From CAZIRO01 sp964541595 (GTDB lineage: Bacteria > Acidobacteriota > HRBIN11): a DNA stretch of 11,419 bases. Both the position numbers and the translations under genes were made by a program. The stretch is taken from the NCBI GenBank assembly GCA_964541595.1, contig CAZIRO010000087.1, positions 1 through 11,419 on the forward strand, in the 5' to 3' direction. The notes under the pieces were generated by a model. It saw nothing but the letters and a program-made list of their open reading frames with translations, ran no database searches and had not been told where the DNA came from. Shown here piece by piece: positions 1 through 6,661 of this stretch. Within the stretch, counting starts at the first letter, position 1. Every line of letters begins with the position of its first letter.

Positions 1-1
1 C

Positions 2-376
2 TGGATCGACCCGATATGGGTGGACTGGATTCGTCGGATGGCACCGATTGAGCGTGCATATCGGCACGGATTGCTTGAGGGTCGCCAGGTGCACGGGCTC
101 TGGTATGTGCAGCGCTGCCTGCCCGGTTTATCGCCGCGGCGGCACGGGCATGCGCTGTCCTGGGAGTCACTGATCGGGTGTTTCGTCTGGATGTCTGCCC
201 GAAGTCAACACCGGCACTTTCCCTGTCTCCCGCAGGGGTGTATTCTGTATATCACGTCAGAAACCGTGCAGGCGTATGCGGTCGGTGTCTGGCCGCTAAC
301 CGGGGAACCCGCCCGGTTGCAGGGGGCGTGGATTCCCCTGACGGTATCCCCGATGGCAGGTCACTTGATCGCATAG
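2..376 (+). CDS. 3' fragment of an unrecognised protein, cut by the left edge
   Basis: The second forward frame is open from base 2 to a TAG at 374-376, giving the last 124 residues of a protein whose start lies outside the window. The fragment is rich in Trp, Arg, His and Pro. It has a mildly hydrophobic stretch around LSWESLIGCFVWMS and ends in a beta-rich-looking tail (YITSETVQAYAVGVWPL, then WIPLTVSP). I recognise no catalytic motif or family. It ends 25 bases before the likely start of the AMMECR1 gene on the same strand, so it is probably the preceding member of that operon. The arguments for a real gene are the frame staying open to the edge, the tight spacing, and the lack of a better gene here; a shadow frame cannot be excluded. 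Confidence 0.45.
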   Translation, partial: WIDPIWVDWIRRMAPIERAYRHGLLEGRQVHGLWYVQRCLPGLSPRRHGHALSWESLIGCFVWMSARSQHRHFPCLPQGCILYITSETVQAYAVGVWPLTGEPARLQGAWIPLTVSPMAGHLIA

Positions 377-401
377 CAGACGATAATAGGGTTGTGTGCG
401 T

Positions 402-998
402 ATGGCAGACGATCGCGTATTCCAGGAGCACGTACAGATTCCGGTTCGCGTGGGTCGGTACCTCGTGGTGTGCAGTCGCCGTGCAGTCCAGACATGGCTG
501 ACGGAGGGTCGCAAGATCGCCCCCGCGTACCCCTATCCGGAGTGCCGCGAATCCCGCGGTGTATTCGTCACGATCACGCGTCAGGGAGATTTGCGCGGAT
601 GCATCGGGTTTCCATGGCCGGTGTATCCCCTGGAGGAAGGCGTGATCGAAGCAGCCATTGCAGCGGCGATACAGGACCCGCGGTTTCCTCCGGTGACGCC
701 GGATGAGTTGCCCGATCTTCGTTTCGAGGTTTCCGTATTGACGCAACCGCAACGGGTTGCACGGGATCGCGTGCAGACAGACGTCGTGATCGGACGGGAT
801 GGATTGATCATTGCGTATGGCCATCGGCGTGGGCTGCTGTTGCCTCAGGTGGCTGCGCGGTTCGGTTGGGATGTCCGTGCATTCCTGGCTCATACGTGCA
901 TCAAAGCGGGGCTACCGGAAGATGCCTGGCAGTGGCCAGACGCACGCATCTGGACGTTTCAAACGCAAATCTTTCACGAAGGAGAAGAGGGATCATGA
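402..998 (+). CDS. amrA: AMMECR1 domain protein (AmmeMemoRadiSam system protein A)
   Basis: This 198-residue protein is an essentially complete single-domain AMMECR1 protein. The hallmark LRGCIG motif is at residues 64-69, within GDLRGCIGFPWPVYPL. It is followed by DPRFPPVTPDELPDL (92-106), the FEVSVLT strand (108-114), GRDGLII (131-137), GLLLPQVAARFGWD (144-157), and the TCIKAGLPEDAW segment (165-176), all in family order. The family usually co-occurs with a Memo-like protein and a radical SAM protein, hence the system name; the biochemical role is unsettled. The conserved Arg-Gly-Cys is the usual suspect for a functional site. Neither partner is visible here. ATG at 402 is preferred, with GGG at 389-391 as a weak ribosome binding site; an in-frame GTG at 396 would add two residues. 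The stop overlaps the start of the next gene (ATGA at 995-998), so the two are probably translationally coupled. There is no signal peptide, so it is cytoplasmic. Confidence 0.93.
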   Translation: MADDRVFQEHVQIPVRVGRYLVVCSRRAVQTWLTEGRKIAPAYPYPECRESRGVFVTITRQGDLRGCIGFPWPVYPLEEGVIEAAIAAAIQDPRFPPVTPDELPDLRFEVSVLTQPQRVARDRVQTDVVIGRDGLIIAYGHRRGLLLPQVAARFGWDVRAFLAHTCIKAGLPEDAWQWPDARIWTFQTQIFHEGEEGS

Positions 999-1888
999 AA
1001 CGCTGGTACATCGGTCTGGTTGCGGTTGCCCTGGGAATCGGTCTGGCAATGCCGAGTTACGGCGTGTCCGGTAAGATTCGGATCGCCGTGCTGGACTTCG
1101 AGAACAATTCGGACTGGTACTGGTGGGGCGCACATCTGGGGCGGGCGGCTGCGGACGAACTCGTGACCCAACTGGTGAAAACGGGGAAGTTCAGTGTGAT
1201 CGAACGGGATAAACTCGATCTCGTGCTCAAGGAACAGCAGTTGAGTGCCTCGGGTGCAATTGATCCGAAGACTGTGGTTCGTCTCGGCAAGTTGCTCGGT
1301 GTGCAGTTGATCCTCACCGGATCGATCACGAAGTTCAGTATCAAACGGCATCGTGTCGGTATCGGTCCGCTGGCCGCGTCTATCGGACAGGCGCAATCCG
1401 CACTGGACGTGCGTCTGATCAACACGACGACCGGTGAGATCGTCCTGATCGCTACCGGCCAGGGAGAGAAAAAGTTCGGCGGTGCGCGTTACAAGAACGT
1501 CGATTTCCGGAAAGATTTTGACTACGGTATCGCCTCCGAGGCGTTGCGTCCTGCGGTGGAAAAGGTCGTGCAGCAGATCCTGGCACAGTACGATCAACTG
1601 GCCGAGATCGAAGCCGCGGCACTCCCCCCGCGGGGAAAAGTCATTAAAGTTAATTCCCCCACGATGGTGTTCATCGATATTGGTAAGAACGCAGACGTCC
1701 GGGTCGGGGATCGGTTCAAAGTCATTCGTGTGATCGAAGAGATCCGGGATGAACACGGAGAACTTCTCGACGTGCTGGAAGATCAGGTCGGGGTGCTGGA
1801 GGTGACGAAGGTCCTGTCCCGATCCGCCGTGTGTAAGGTTGTGGAGGGCAGTGCCAAACCGGGCGACCGGATTGCAAAGATCGAGTAA
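995..1888 (+). CDS. secreted CsgG/HfaB family protein with FlgT-C-like tail
   Basis: This 297-residue protein starts with a Sec signal peptide (MKRWYIGLVAVALGIGLAMPSYG, 1-23 in two parts: basic end, hydrophobic core, likely cut near the PSYG). No Cys follows the core, so it is not a classical lipoprotein, unlike CsgG of E. coli. Residues about 27-200 match the CsgG/HfaB fold: KIRIAVLDFENNS (27-39), AADELVTQLVKTGKFSVIERDKL (52-74), the LGVQLILTGSITKF segment (101-114), ALDVRLINTTTGEIV (137-150), and FDYGIASEALRPAVEKVV. Residues about 213-295 resemble the C-terminal domain of FlgT (GKVIKVN, VFIDIGKNADVRVGDRFKV, VGVLEVTKVL, PGDRIAKIE). CsgG-type proteins act in outer-membrane secretion or periplasmic assembly; the exact substrate is unknown. 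The ATG at 995 is set by the overlap with the AMMECR1 stop and a good site (AAGGAG, 979-984). A longer in-frame reading to 866 would put AMMECR1-overlapping sequence before the signal peptide and is rejected. Confidence 0.9.
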   Translation: MKRWYIGLVAVALGIGLAMPSYGVSGKIRIAVLDFENNSDWYWWGAHLGRAAADELVTQLVKTGKFSVIERDKLDLVLKEQQLSASGAIDPKTVVRLGKLLGVQLILTGSITKFSIKRHRVGIGPLAASIGQAQSALDVRLINTTTGEIVLIATGQGEKKFGGARYKNVDFRKDFDYGIASEALRPAVEKVVQQILAQYDQLAEIEAAALPPRGKVIKVNSPTMVFIDIGKNADVRVGDRFKVIRVIEEIRDEHGELLDVLEDQVGVLEVTKVLSRSAVCKVVEGSAKPGDRIAKIE

Positions 1889-1902
1889 ATACTCCCGGCA
1901 TC

Positions 1903-3966
1903 TCACGGAACGGGTGCGGGAACGGGTTCCCGGCAGAGCACGACGTGTCCGCGGAACCAGGCGAGTGTAATCCGCATGGGTGCAAACAGCACGGGTTTCA
2001 ACCCGCCGATGGGAAACTGCCGTTCACCCTGATACCAGGGTGGGCGACCGAACGGCCAGGCGAATGCGAGGACACGACTTCCCGGAGGAACGAACCAGCG
2101 GGGCAGGGGAAGTACGCCGTGTGCGACGAAGAACCGCTGGCACATCAGGGCATCTCGCGGGCGGCAGGGGGGATGTGGACGGAGGTTGAACACTTCCGTA
2201 TCCCGATGCGGAAGGTGCACGAGCATGGCCCGCACCCGTCCCCGATCCCAGGAGGGGTGCGTGAGCAGTGGGGTGAGATGTTGTGTTTTGTCTCTGATCT
2301 CCAGCGGTGTATCCCCTCTACGGATCTCCAGAAACGGTGACGGGTATCCCACCCGGATCTGCCAGAATGTGATACCGGGTTTTACCTGCACAGGTCGGGA
2401 CCACACGGTGAGCACCCACCGGTCAGGAAATCGATACGGCGGTGCTGAAAACACCTGCACGATCCAGCGGACGGTTTCCCGTGATCGATGACGTGTGACG
2501 AGACGCCAGGTCTGTCGCGTCGCGGTTTCCGAGGGAACACCGTCCATCGGTGGGTACTGAACCACTTTGGGGGGGAACCACCAGCGTCTGATATGGCCGG
2601 GAGAGGTCCACGTTGCGGCCCACAGATGAGATTGAATTTCTCGGGGTTCGGTGAGCATACGGCGCCACAGGTGAGTCACCGTGTATCGTTGACCCAGCCG
2701 GTTGTCCGCGTATCCCTGCCATGCGCCGCCGGTGAACCCGAGTGCCAGAATGACGTTCCATACGGTTGCGCAGACCCCGATGCTGCGAATCATTCGGCGT
2801 CCGAACGGTCCCGAAGCGTGGCGGTGCGCATGCAGGCTCACGGCCACGCCCAGCGCGATCCAGGGGATGATACCCATGAGCAAACGCTGTCCGAACGACA
2901 CGCCTCCCCACCAATCGTGGTAGATCCACAGAGGAATGCTCAATCCGAGCATACCGGCGATCAGATCCTGACGCGCGGCCGGCCGCAGTTTCATCCAGCC
3001 GGACACGGCAAGCCATAGCAACGGATGCCACCAGCCGAACCCGCGCATCGGATGTAACCAGATGGCCCAGAACCGAAACGCGATCCAGGCAATGGCTGTG
3101 GTCCACGGATAATGCCACACAAAGAGGCGGCCCGGGTATCCGGTCGTTCCGATGGATTCCATGAATGTGGCCTGATACCAGAGTACATAGGCCATCCACG
3201 GGAGCATGCCGGCTACACAGCCCAGGCTCCAGAGTACGGCCGTACCCCCCCGGCGTTCTCGTATCCACCGCAGGATGCGCACTCCCAGGAGCAGTCCCAC
3301 GGCCGGTCCCATCGCATATCGGATGGCCACGGTACAGCCCCAGGCCCATCCGGTCAGCCATCCCCACAGGGACGGCCGCCGTGTCTGTGCATCCGCACGC
3401 CCCATCGCCCACAGTCCGACAATCCACAGGGCGAGTTCTGCGGCATGGCTGAACAGAACGTCACGGGTGGCATAGTACATCCATGGCGTACCCAGAAACG
3501 CGGCCACCGTGCCCCATCGCGCCGCACCGGGCGGTACGGCACCCCAGCGGGTGATCAGGTCTTCCAGGCAGAGCATGGCCACCAGCGTGAGCAGCAGAAT
3601 CTCCATCACGGCGCCAAGTACACGTCCGATGGGATACGGCGCCAGAGACCATCCGGCCAGGGTCGCAGAGGTGAACAGGCGATCGCCGAGGCGCAGCCCG
3701 GGCCAGAGTACAATTGCCATTCCCGGGGGATAAAAGAAGACGGGTTCTCCCCGAATTCCGATGATCCGGAACAGGCGACGGTGCGGCATTCGGGTTTCCA
3801 GGTATTCCTCGGCTTGCATCGCGCGGAACCGGGTGGTGAACCATGCTTCGGCCATGGCGTAATAGTGCAAACTGTCGCTGGACAGGAACACCTGTCCCCA
3901 GAACCCCACCCAGATACCGAGAAGCGCAGCATACACCCCCGTGGAAATCAGCCAGCGGCGTTTCAT
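1903..3966 (-). CDS. GT-C-like polytopic membrane protein, probable glycosyltransferase
   Basis: This 687-residue integral membrane protein has about 11-12 hydrophobic segments in residues 8-415, then a roughly 270-residue soluble tail with no further segment, probably outside the cytoplasm. The first loop after segment 1 holds SSDSLHYYAMAEAWF (29-43); an acidic residue here (Asp31) is typical of GT-C enzymes that use polyprenyl-linked sugars. Other shared features are FFYPPGMAIVLWPG (77-90), a DVLFSHAAELAL stretch (169-180), and DWWGGVSFGQRLLMGIIP (351-368). The last resembles the W-GG-S-G-R-P signature of many uncharacterised bacterial family-39-like membrane glycosyltransferases. The acceptor and sugar are unknown. 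ATG at 3964-3966 is preceded by AGGA (minus strand) from the repeat array. It lies 46 bases downstream of the M20 amidohydrolase on the same strand, so they may be cotranscribed. Two 7-base homopolymers lie inside it (2569-2575, 3245-3251). An alternative is a non-enzymatic membrane protein of related fold. Confidence 0.72.
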   Translation of the reverse strand: MKRRWLISTGVYAALLGIWVGFWGQVFLSSDSLHYYAMAEAWFTTRFRAMQAEEYLETRMPHRRLFRIIGIRGEPVFFYPPGMAIVLWPGLRLGDRLFTSATLAGWSLAPYPIGRVLGAVMEILLLTLVAMLCLEDLITRWGAVPPGAARWGTVAAFLGTPWMYYATRDVLFSHAAELALWIVGLWAMGRADAQTRRPSLWGWLTGWAWGCTVAIRYAMGPAVGLLLGVRILRWIRERRGGTAVLWSLGCVAGMLPWMAYVLWYQATFMESIGTTGYPGRLFVWHYPWTTAIAWIAFRFWAIWLHPMRGFGWWHPLLWLAVSGWMKLRPAARQDLIAGMLGLSIPLWIYHDWWGGVSFGQRLLMGIIPWIALGVAVSLHAHRHASGPFGRRMIRSIGVCATVWNVILALGFTGGAWQGYADNRLGQRYTVTHLWRRMLTEPREIQSHLWAATWTSPGHIRRWWFPPKVVQYPPMDGVPSETATRQTWRLVTRHRSRETVRWIVQVFSAPPYRFPDRWVLTVWSRPVQVKPGITFWQIRVGYPSPFLEIRRGDTPLEIRDKTQHLTPLLTHPSWDRGRVRAMLVHLPHRDTEVFNLRPHPPCRPRDALMCQRFFVAHGVLPLPRWFVPPGSRVLAFAWPFGRPPWYQGERQFPIGGLKPVLFAPMRITLAWFRGHVVLCREPVPAPVP
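1917..1932. terminator. GC-rich hairpin at the convergent junction, possible terminator
   Basis: A perfect 6-base stem (CGGGAA/TTCCCG) with a CGGG loop lies 28 bases past the end of the CsgG-like gene, where two convergent genes are only 14 bases apart. It sits inside the last codons of the minus-strand gene (coding for its Pro-Val-rich tail), and no T-tract follows on either strand. It may stop or pause transcription from the left, but it is not a canonical intrinsic terminator. Confidence 0.25.
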
Positions 3967-3974
3967 CGTATGGG

Positions 3975-4019
3975 TCCTATACGACCTATACGTCGTATAC
4001 GTCGTATACGTCCTATTTC
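3975..4019. repeat. 9-base direct repeat array in the GT-C gene leader
   Basis: Five consecutive 9-base units read on the plus strand as TCCTATACG, ACCTATACG, TCGTATACG, TCGTATACG and TCCTATTTC. The middle pair is identical, the neighbours differ by one or two bases, and the fifth is decayed. The unit contains the palindrome CGTATACG at 3994-4001 (after a unit junction shift) and 4003-4010. The array occupies almost the whole gap between the M20 stop and the GT-C start. Its last unit overlaps the M20 stop codon (4013-4015), and its first unit supplies AGGA on the minus strand about eight bases before the GT-C ATG. Confidence 0.85.
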
Positions 4020-5317
4020 TCCGCGTGGGTCCACAGATAATGCAGTACCACGCTGCTCATCGCGCGAACCCCGATCGGAAGCGCACGTTCGTCAATGTCG
4101 AATTTCGGCGTGTGCAGCATATGAATCTCCGGATTTTCCGGATTCCACACGCCCAGCCAGAAATAGAATCCGGGGATCTTCTGCGCATAGAACGCAAAAT
4201 CTTCGGCGCCCATTTGCGGCATGACTTCCTGCACTCTGTCGGATCCGAGCGCGGCCTGTATAGCCGGGAGCACAGCATTCACGAGATCGGGATCGTTGCG
4301 CGTGACCGGAATCGTCAGGGACGTATGGAATTCATAAGTGGCGCCGTATGCCGATGTGATCCGATCGACGATGTTTCGGATACGTTCCACCACCTGCCGG
4401 TGGACTTCATCGTTCAGTGTCCGAATCGTACCGACGAGACGGGCTTCCTCGGGAATGATGTTAAACCGGTTCCCCGCCTGGAAGATACCGACGGAAACGA
4501 CCGCGGCCTCTCGCGGATCGAGAGAGCGACTCACGATGGATTGCAGGGCCGTAACGATGAGTGCGCCAATATAGATGGGGTCCACACCCAGGTGAGGGTA
4601 TGCCCCGTGGGTCTGTTTCCCGTGAATCCTGATCTCAAACCGGCTCGCGGCCGCCAGGATGGGTCCCCGGGCAAAGCCGACCGTTCCCACCGGCAGGAGC
4701 GGACTGACATGCAGGCCGAAAATGGCCTCGACGGGGGGATCGTCCAGTACGCCTTCCCGGACCATGAGGGACGCGCCCCCTTCTTCACCCGGTGGGGGAC
4801 CCTCTTCCGCCGGTTGAAAGATGAATACCACGGTACCCGGCAGCGGATGCCCTGCGCGTTTCCAGGCGGTCAGAACCATGGCGGTTCCCAGCGCAACGGT
4901 CATGTGCGCGTCATGCCCGCACGCGTGTTTCACACCCGCGTGGCGTGATTTGTACGGCACGTCGATCGTCTCCTCGACCGGCAGTGCGTCCATATCGGCA
5001 CGTACGGCAATTACGGGTCCGGGTCGGTTGCCCCGCAGAATGCCCACAACGCCGGTTCTGGCAATCCCGGTGCGCACCTCATCCAGACCGATTGCACGCA
5101 AACGTTCCGCGATGTATGCTGCCGTGCGGAACTCGCGATTGCTCAATTCGGGGTACATGTGCAGATGACGTCGAATTCGCACGAGTTGATCGGCCATTCG
5201 GTTGGCCATGCGGGTGATGACATCGACGGCAACGGGGGTTTGCGGTGACTGGGCAAGCGCCAGATGTGCCGTCAATACCCAGAGCATTCCTCCGATCCGA
5301 ACCCACCGCCCGTCCAT
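4013..5317 (-). CDS. secreted M20D family metallo-amidohydrolase
   Basis: This 434-residue protein belongs to the M20D group (hippurate hydrolase, IAA-amino-acid hydrolase, N-acyl-amino-acid amidohydrolase), zinc or manganese enzymes that cleave an acyl or amino-acid amide bond. A signal peptide is visible at about residues 1-22 (IGGMLWVLTAHLALAQ), so it is exported, whereas many bacterial members are cytosolic. The family motifs are intact: RHLHMYPELSNREF (50-63), RADMDALPVEE (106-116), HACGHDAHMT with Cys133 and His135 (131-140), QPAEEG (168-173), GLHVSP with His203, the dimerisation-domain signature HGKQTHGAYPHLGVDP (232-247), and LHTPKFDIDE with His402 (401-410). These give the expected two-metal ligand set. 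The start has a very strong ribosome binding site (GGAGGA, 5323-5328 region) and a good upstream promoter. The substrate cannot be read from sequence. The GT-C gene follows downstream on the same strand. Confidence 0.93.
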   Translation of the reverse strand: MDGRWVRIGGMLWVLTAHLALAQSPQTPVAVDVITRMANRMADQLVRIRRHLHMYPELSNREFRTAAYIAERLRAIGLDEVRTGIARTGVVGILRGNRPGPVIAVRADMDALPVEETIDVPYKSRHAGVKHACGHDAHMTVALGTAMVLTAWKRAGHPLPGTVVFIFQPAEEGPPPGEEGGASLMVREGVLDDPPVEAIFGLHVSPLLPVGTVGFARGPILAAASRFEIRIHGKQTHGAYPHLGVDPIYIGALIVTALQSIVSRSLDPREAAVVSVGIFQAGNRFNIIPEEARLVGTIRTLNDEVHRQVVERIRNIVDRITSAYGATYEFHTSLTIPVTRNDPDLVNAVLPAIQAALGSDRVQEVMPQMGAEDFAFYAQKIPGFYFWLGVWNPENPEIHMLHTPKFDIDERALPIGVRAMSSVVLHYLWTHAEK

Positions 5318-5322
5318 GGTTG

Positions 5323-5328
5323 TCCTCC
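5323..5328 (-). promoter_or_regulatory. strong ribosome binding site of the M20 gene
   Basis: TCCTCC on the plus strand reads GGAGGA on the minus strand, with five bases between it and the ATG at 5317-5315. It is the strongest Shine-Dalgarno match in the window and fixes the start of the amidohydrolase with its signal peptide. Confidence 0.75.
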
Positions 5329-5353
5329 AGGAGAGAAGATCCGTATGCGGGGT

Positions 5354-5383
5354 ACTATACTGGACGGTTGCGCGTCTTTACAA
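5354..5383 (-). promoter_or_regulatory. candidate sigma-70-type promoter for the M20 amidohydrolase gene
   Basis: On the minus strand TTGTAA (5378-5383) and TATAGT (5354-5359) are separated by 18 bases. The -10 box lies about 37 bases upstream of the start codon, which has a strong GGAGGA ribosome binding site. The -35 box overlaps that of the plus-strand promoter. Confidence 0.5.
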
Positions 5384-5406
5384 GTGATATCCGAATTTTC
5401 TATCAT
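5377..5406 (+). promoter_or_regulatory. candidate sigma-70-type promoter for the sorbosone-dehydrogenase-like gene
   Basis: TTTACA (5377-5382) and TATCAT (5401-5406) are separated by 18 bases, reading toward the gene that starts at 5518. The implied untranslated leader is about 105 bases. A small hairpin (CGGGG/CCCCG, 5429-5442) lies in that leader; its role is unknown. Confidence 0.45.
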
Positions 5407-5517
5407 GCAGGTACCACATTGGAAGATGCGGGGGACACCCCGGATCGCGCGTCCCGATTCCTGAAACGATGTTGTGCAGACCGTAACGGAGAACCTGACT
5501 CCGGGAGAACGGACACC

Positions 5518-6636
5518 ATGAGATATCATCGCATCATCGGTGCCATACTCGTGGGTGTGGGCCTCATGGGTCTGGATCCATCGGTCGGATCGGAAGACCA
5601 GACCTCGCTCCCCCTGCACTTCATCCGTTTACCCAGAGGGTTTCGCATTACCCTGTTTGCCGATCGCGTGCCGAATGCGCGGCAGATGGCGTGGAGTCCG
5701 AAGGGCATCGTCTATGTCGGCACGATGCGCGGCGTGGTATATGCCGTCCTGGACCGCGACCGGGACGGTCGTGCGGAACGCGTGCTCACCATTGCCCGGG
5801 GGCTGAACATGCCCAACGGTGTGGCGTATCGGGACGGGGACCTTTACATTGCGGAGGTCTCCCGCATCCTGCGCCTGGACGATATCGATCACCATCTGGA
5901 GGATCCGCCCCCGCCGGTCGTCGTACGGGACGACTTTCCCACGGACCGCCACCACGGGTGGAAGTACATTCGTTTCGGACCGGACGGGTGGTTGTACGTT
6001 CCGGTTGGGGCACCGTGCAATATCTGTGAACCACCGCCGCCCTATGCAGCCATTCATCGCATGACTCCGGATGGGAAACGCCTGGAAACGGTCGCATGGG
6101 GTGTTCGCAATACGGTGGGGTTTGACTGGCACCCGAAGACGGGGGAACTCTGGTTTACCGATAACGGCCGGGATTGGTTGGGCGACGATCGTCCGCCAGA
6201 TGAATTAAACCGTCTGCGTCAGCGGGGATTGCACTTCGGGTATCCGTATTGCCATGGGAGAGATATCCCCGATCCGGAGTATGGAAAGAAACGCAAATGC
6301 AGCGAGTTTGAACCCCCGGCACAGGAACTCGGTCCACACGTCGCAGCCATCGGCATGAAGTTCTACACCGGCAAGATGTTTCCACCGGAATACCGTGGCC
6401 AGATTTTCATCGCGGAACACGGGTCCTGGAACCGTTCCGTTCCGATCGGTTATCGCATTACGCTCGTACGGTTGGCCGGTTCGACGCCCATCGCATATGA
6501 AGTCTTTGCGGAGGGCTGGTTGCAGGAAGGCGCACCCTGGGGACGCCCGGTGGACATTTTAGTCCTTCCGGACGGTTCCATGCTGGTTTCCGATGATTTT
6601 GCCGGGGTTATCTACCGTATTGTGTATACAGAATAG
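5518..6636 (+). CDS. secreted PQQ-dependent sugar dehydrogenase-like protein, sorbosone dehydrogenase family
   Basis: This 372-residue protein has a signal peptide at about 1-25 (IIGAILVGVGLMGL core) followed by a six-bladed beta-propeller-like chain of the soluble PQQ aldose/sorbosone dehydrogenase family (GSDH type). The family runs through GFRITLFADRVPNARQMAWS (41-60), GLNMPNGVAYRDGDLYIAEV (95-114), DRHHGWKYIRFGPDGWLYVP (143-162), RNTVGFDWHPKTGELWFTDN (197-216), and FIAEHGSWNRS (297-307). His145/His146 is in the position of the catalytic histidine of the family. Four cysteines (167, 170, 245, 261) could form disulfides after export. Members oxidise aldoses or sorbosone with PQQ; substrate and PQQ dependence are not provable here, and no PQQ synthesis gene is in view. 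The ATG at 5518 has GGGAG at 5503-5507 and places the signal peptide at the N-terminus; upstream in-frame sequence is leader, not protein. Confidence 0.9.
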   Translation: MRYHRIIGAILVGVGLMGLDPSVGSEDQTSLPLHFIRLPRGFRITLFADRVPNARQMAWSPKGIVYVGTMRGVVYAVLDRDRDGRAERVLTIARGLNMPNGVAYRDGDLYIAEVSRILRLDDIDHHLEDPPPPVVVRDDFPTDRHHGWKYIRFGPDGWLYVPVGAPCNICEPPPPYAAIHRMTPDGKRLETVAWGVRNTVGFDWHPKTGELWFTDNGRDWLGDDRPPDELNRLRQRGLHFGYPYCHGRDIPDPEYGKKRKCSEFEPPAQELGPHVAAIGMKFYTGKMFPPEYRGQIFIAEHGSWNRSVPIGYRITLVRLAGSTPIAYEVFAEGWLQEGAPWGRPVDILVLPDGSMLVSDDFAGVIYRIVYTE

Positions 6637-6661
6637 ACGCCAATTCCGACCGTCCGCGCGT

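Noticed and set aside
252..893. 213-codon minus-strand open frame opposite the AMMECR1 gene
   Set aside because: Lies antisense to a strong family match, has Arg/His-rich composition typical of shadow frames, and matches nothing.
866..994. N-terminal extension of the CsgG-like protein to base 866
   Set aside because: It would lie entirely within the AMMECR1 gene and bury the signal peptide; the ATG at 995 has the ribosome binding site and signal sequence.
1883..1894. Palindrome GAGTAAATACTC around the CsgG-like stop codon as a terminator
   Set aside because: The stem is AT-containing and very short, with no T-tract; too weak to call.
974..1906. 310-codon minus-strand open frame opposite the CsgG-like gene
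   Set aside because: Antisense shadow of a well supported gene; its composition is rich in His, Asp and Arg with no recognisable domain.
2423..3427. 334-codon minus-strand open frame in another frame of the GT-C gene
   Set aside because: Overlaps the real membrane frame on the same strand and has no domain or membrane pattern.
3112..4948. Two long plus-strand open frames (370 and 335 codons) opposite the GT-C and M20 genes
   Set aside because: Both run through the 9-base repeat array in antisense and are rich in Gln, His, Pro and Arg; the opposite strand has clear families.
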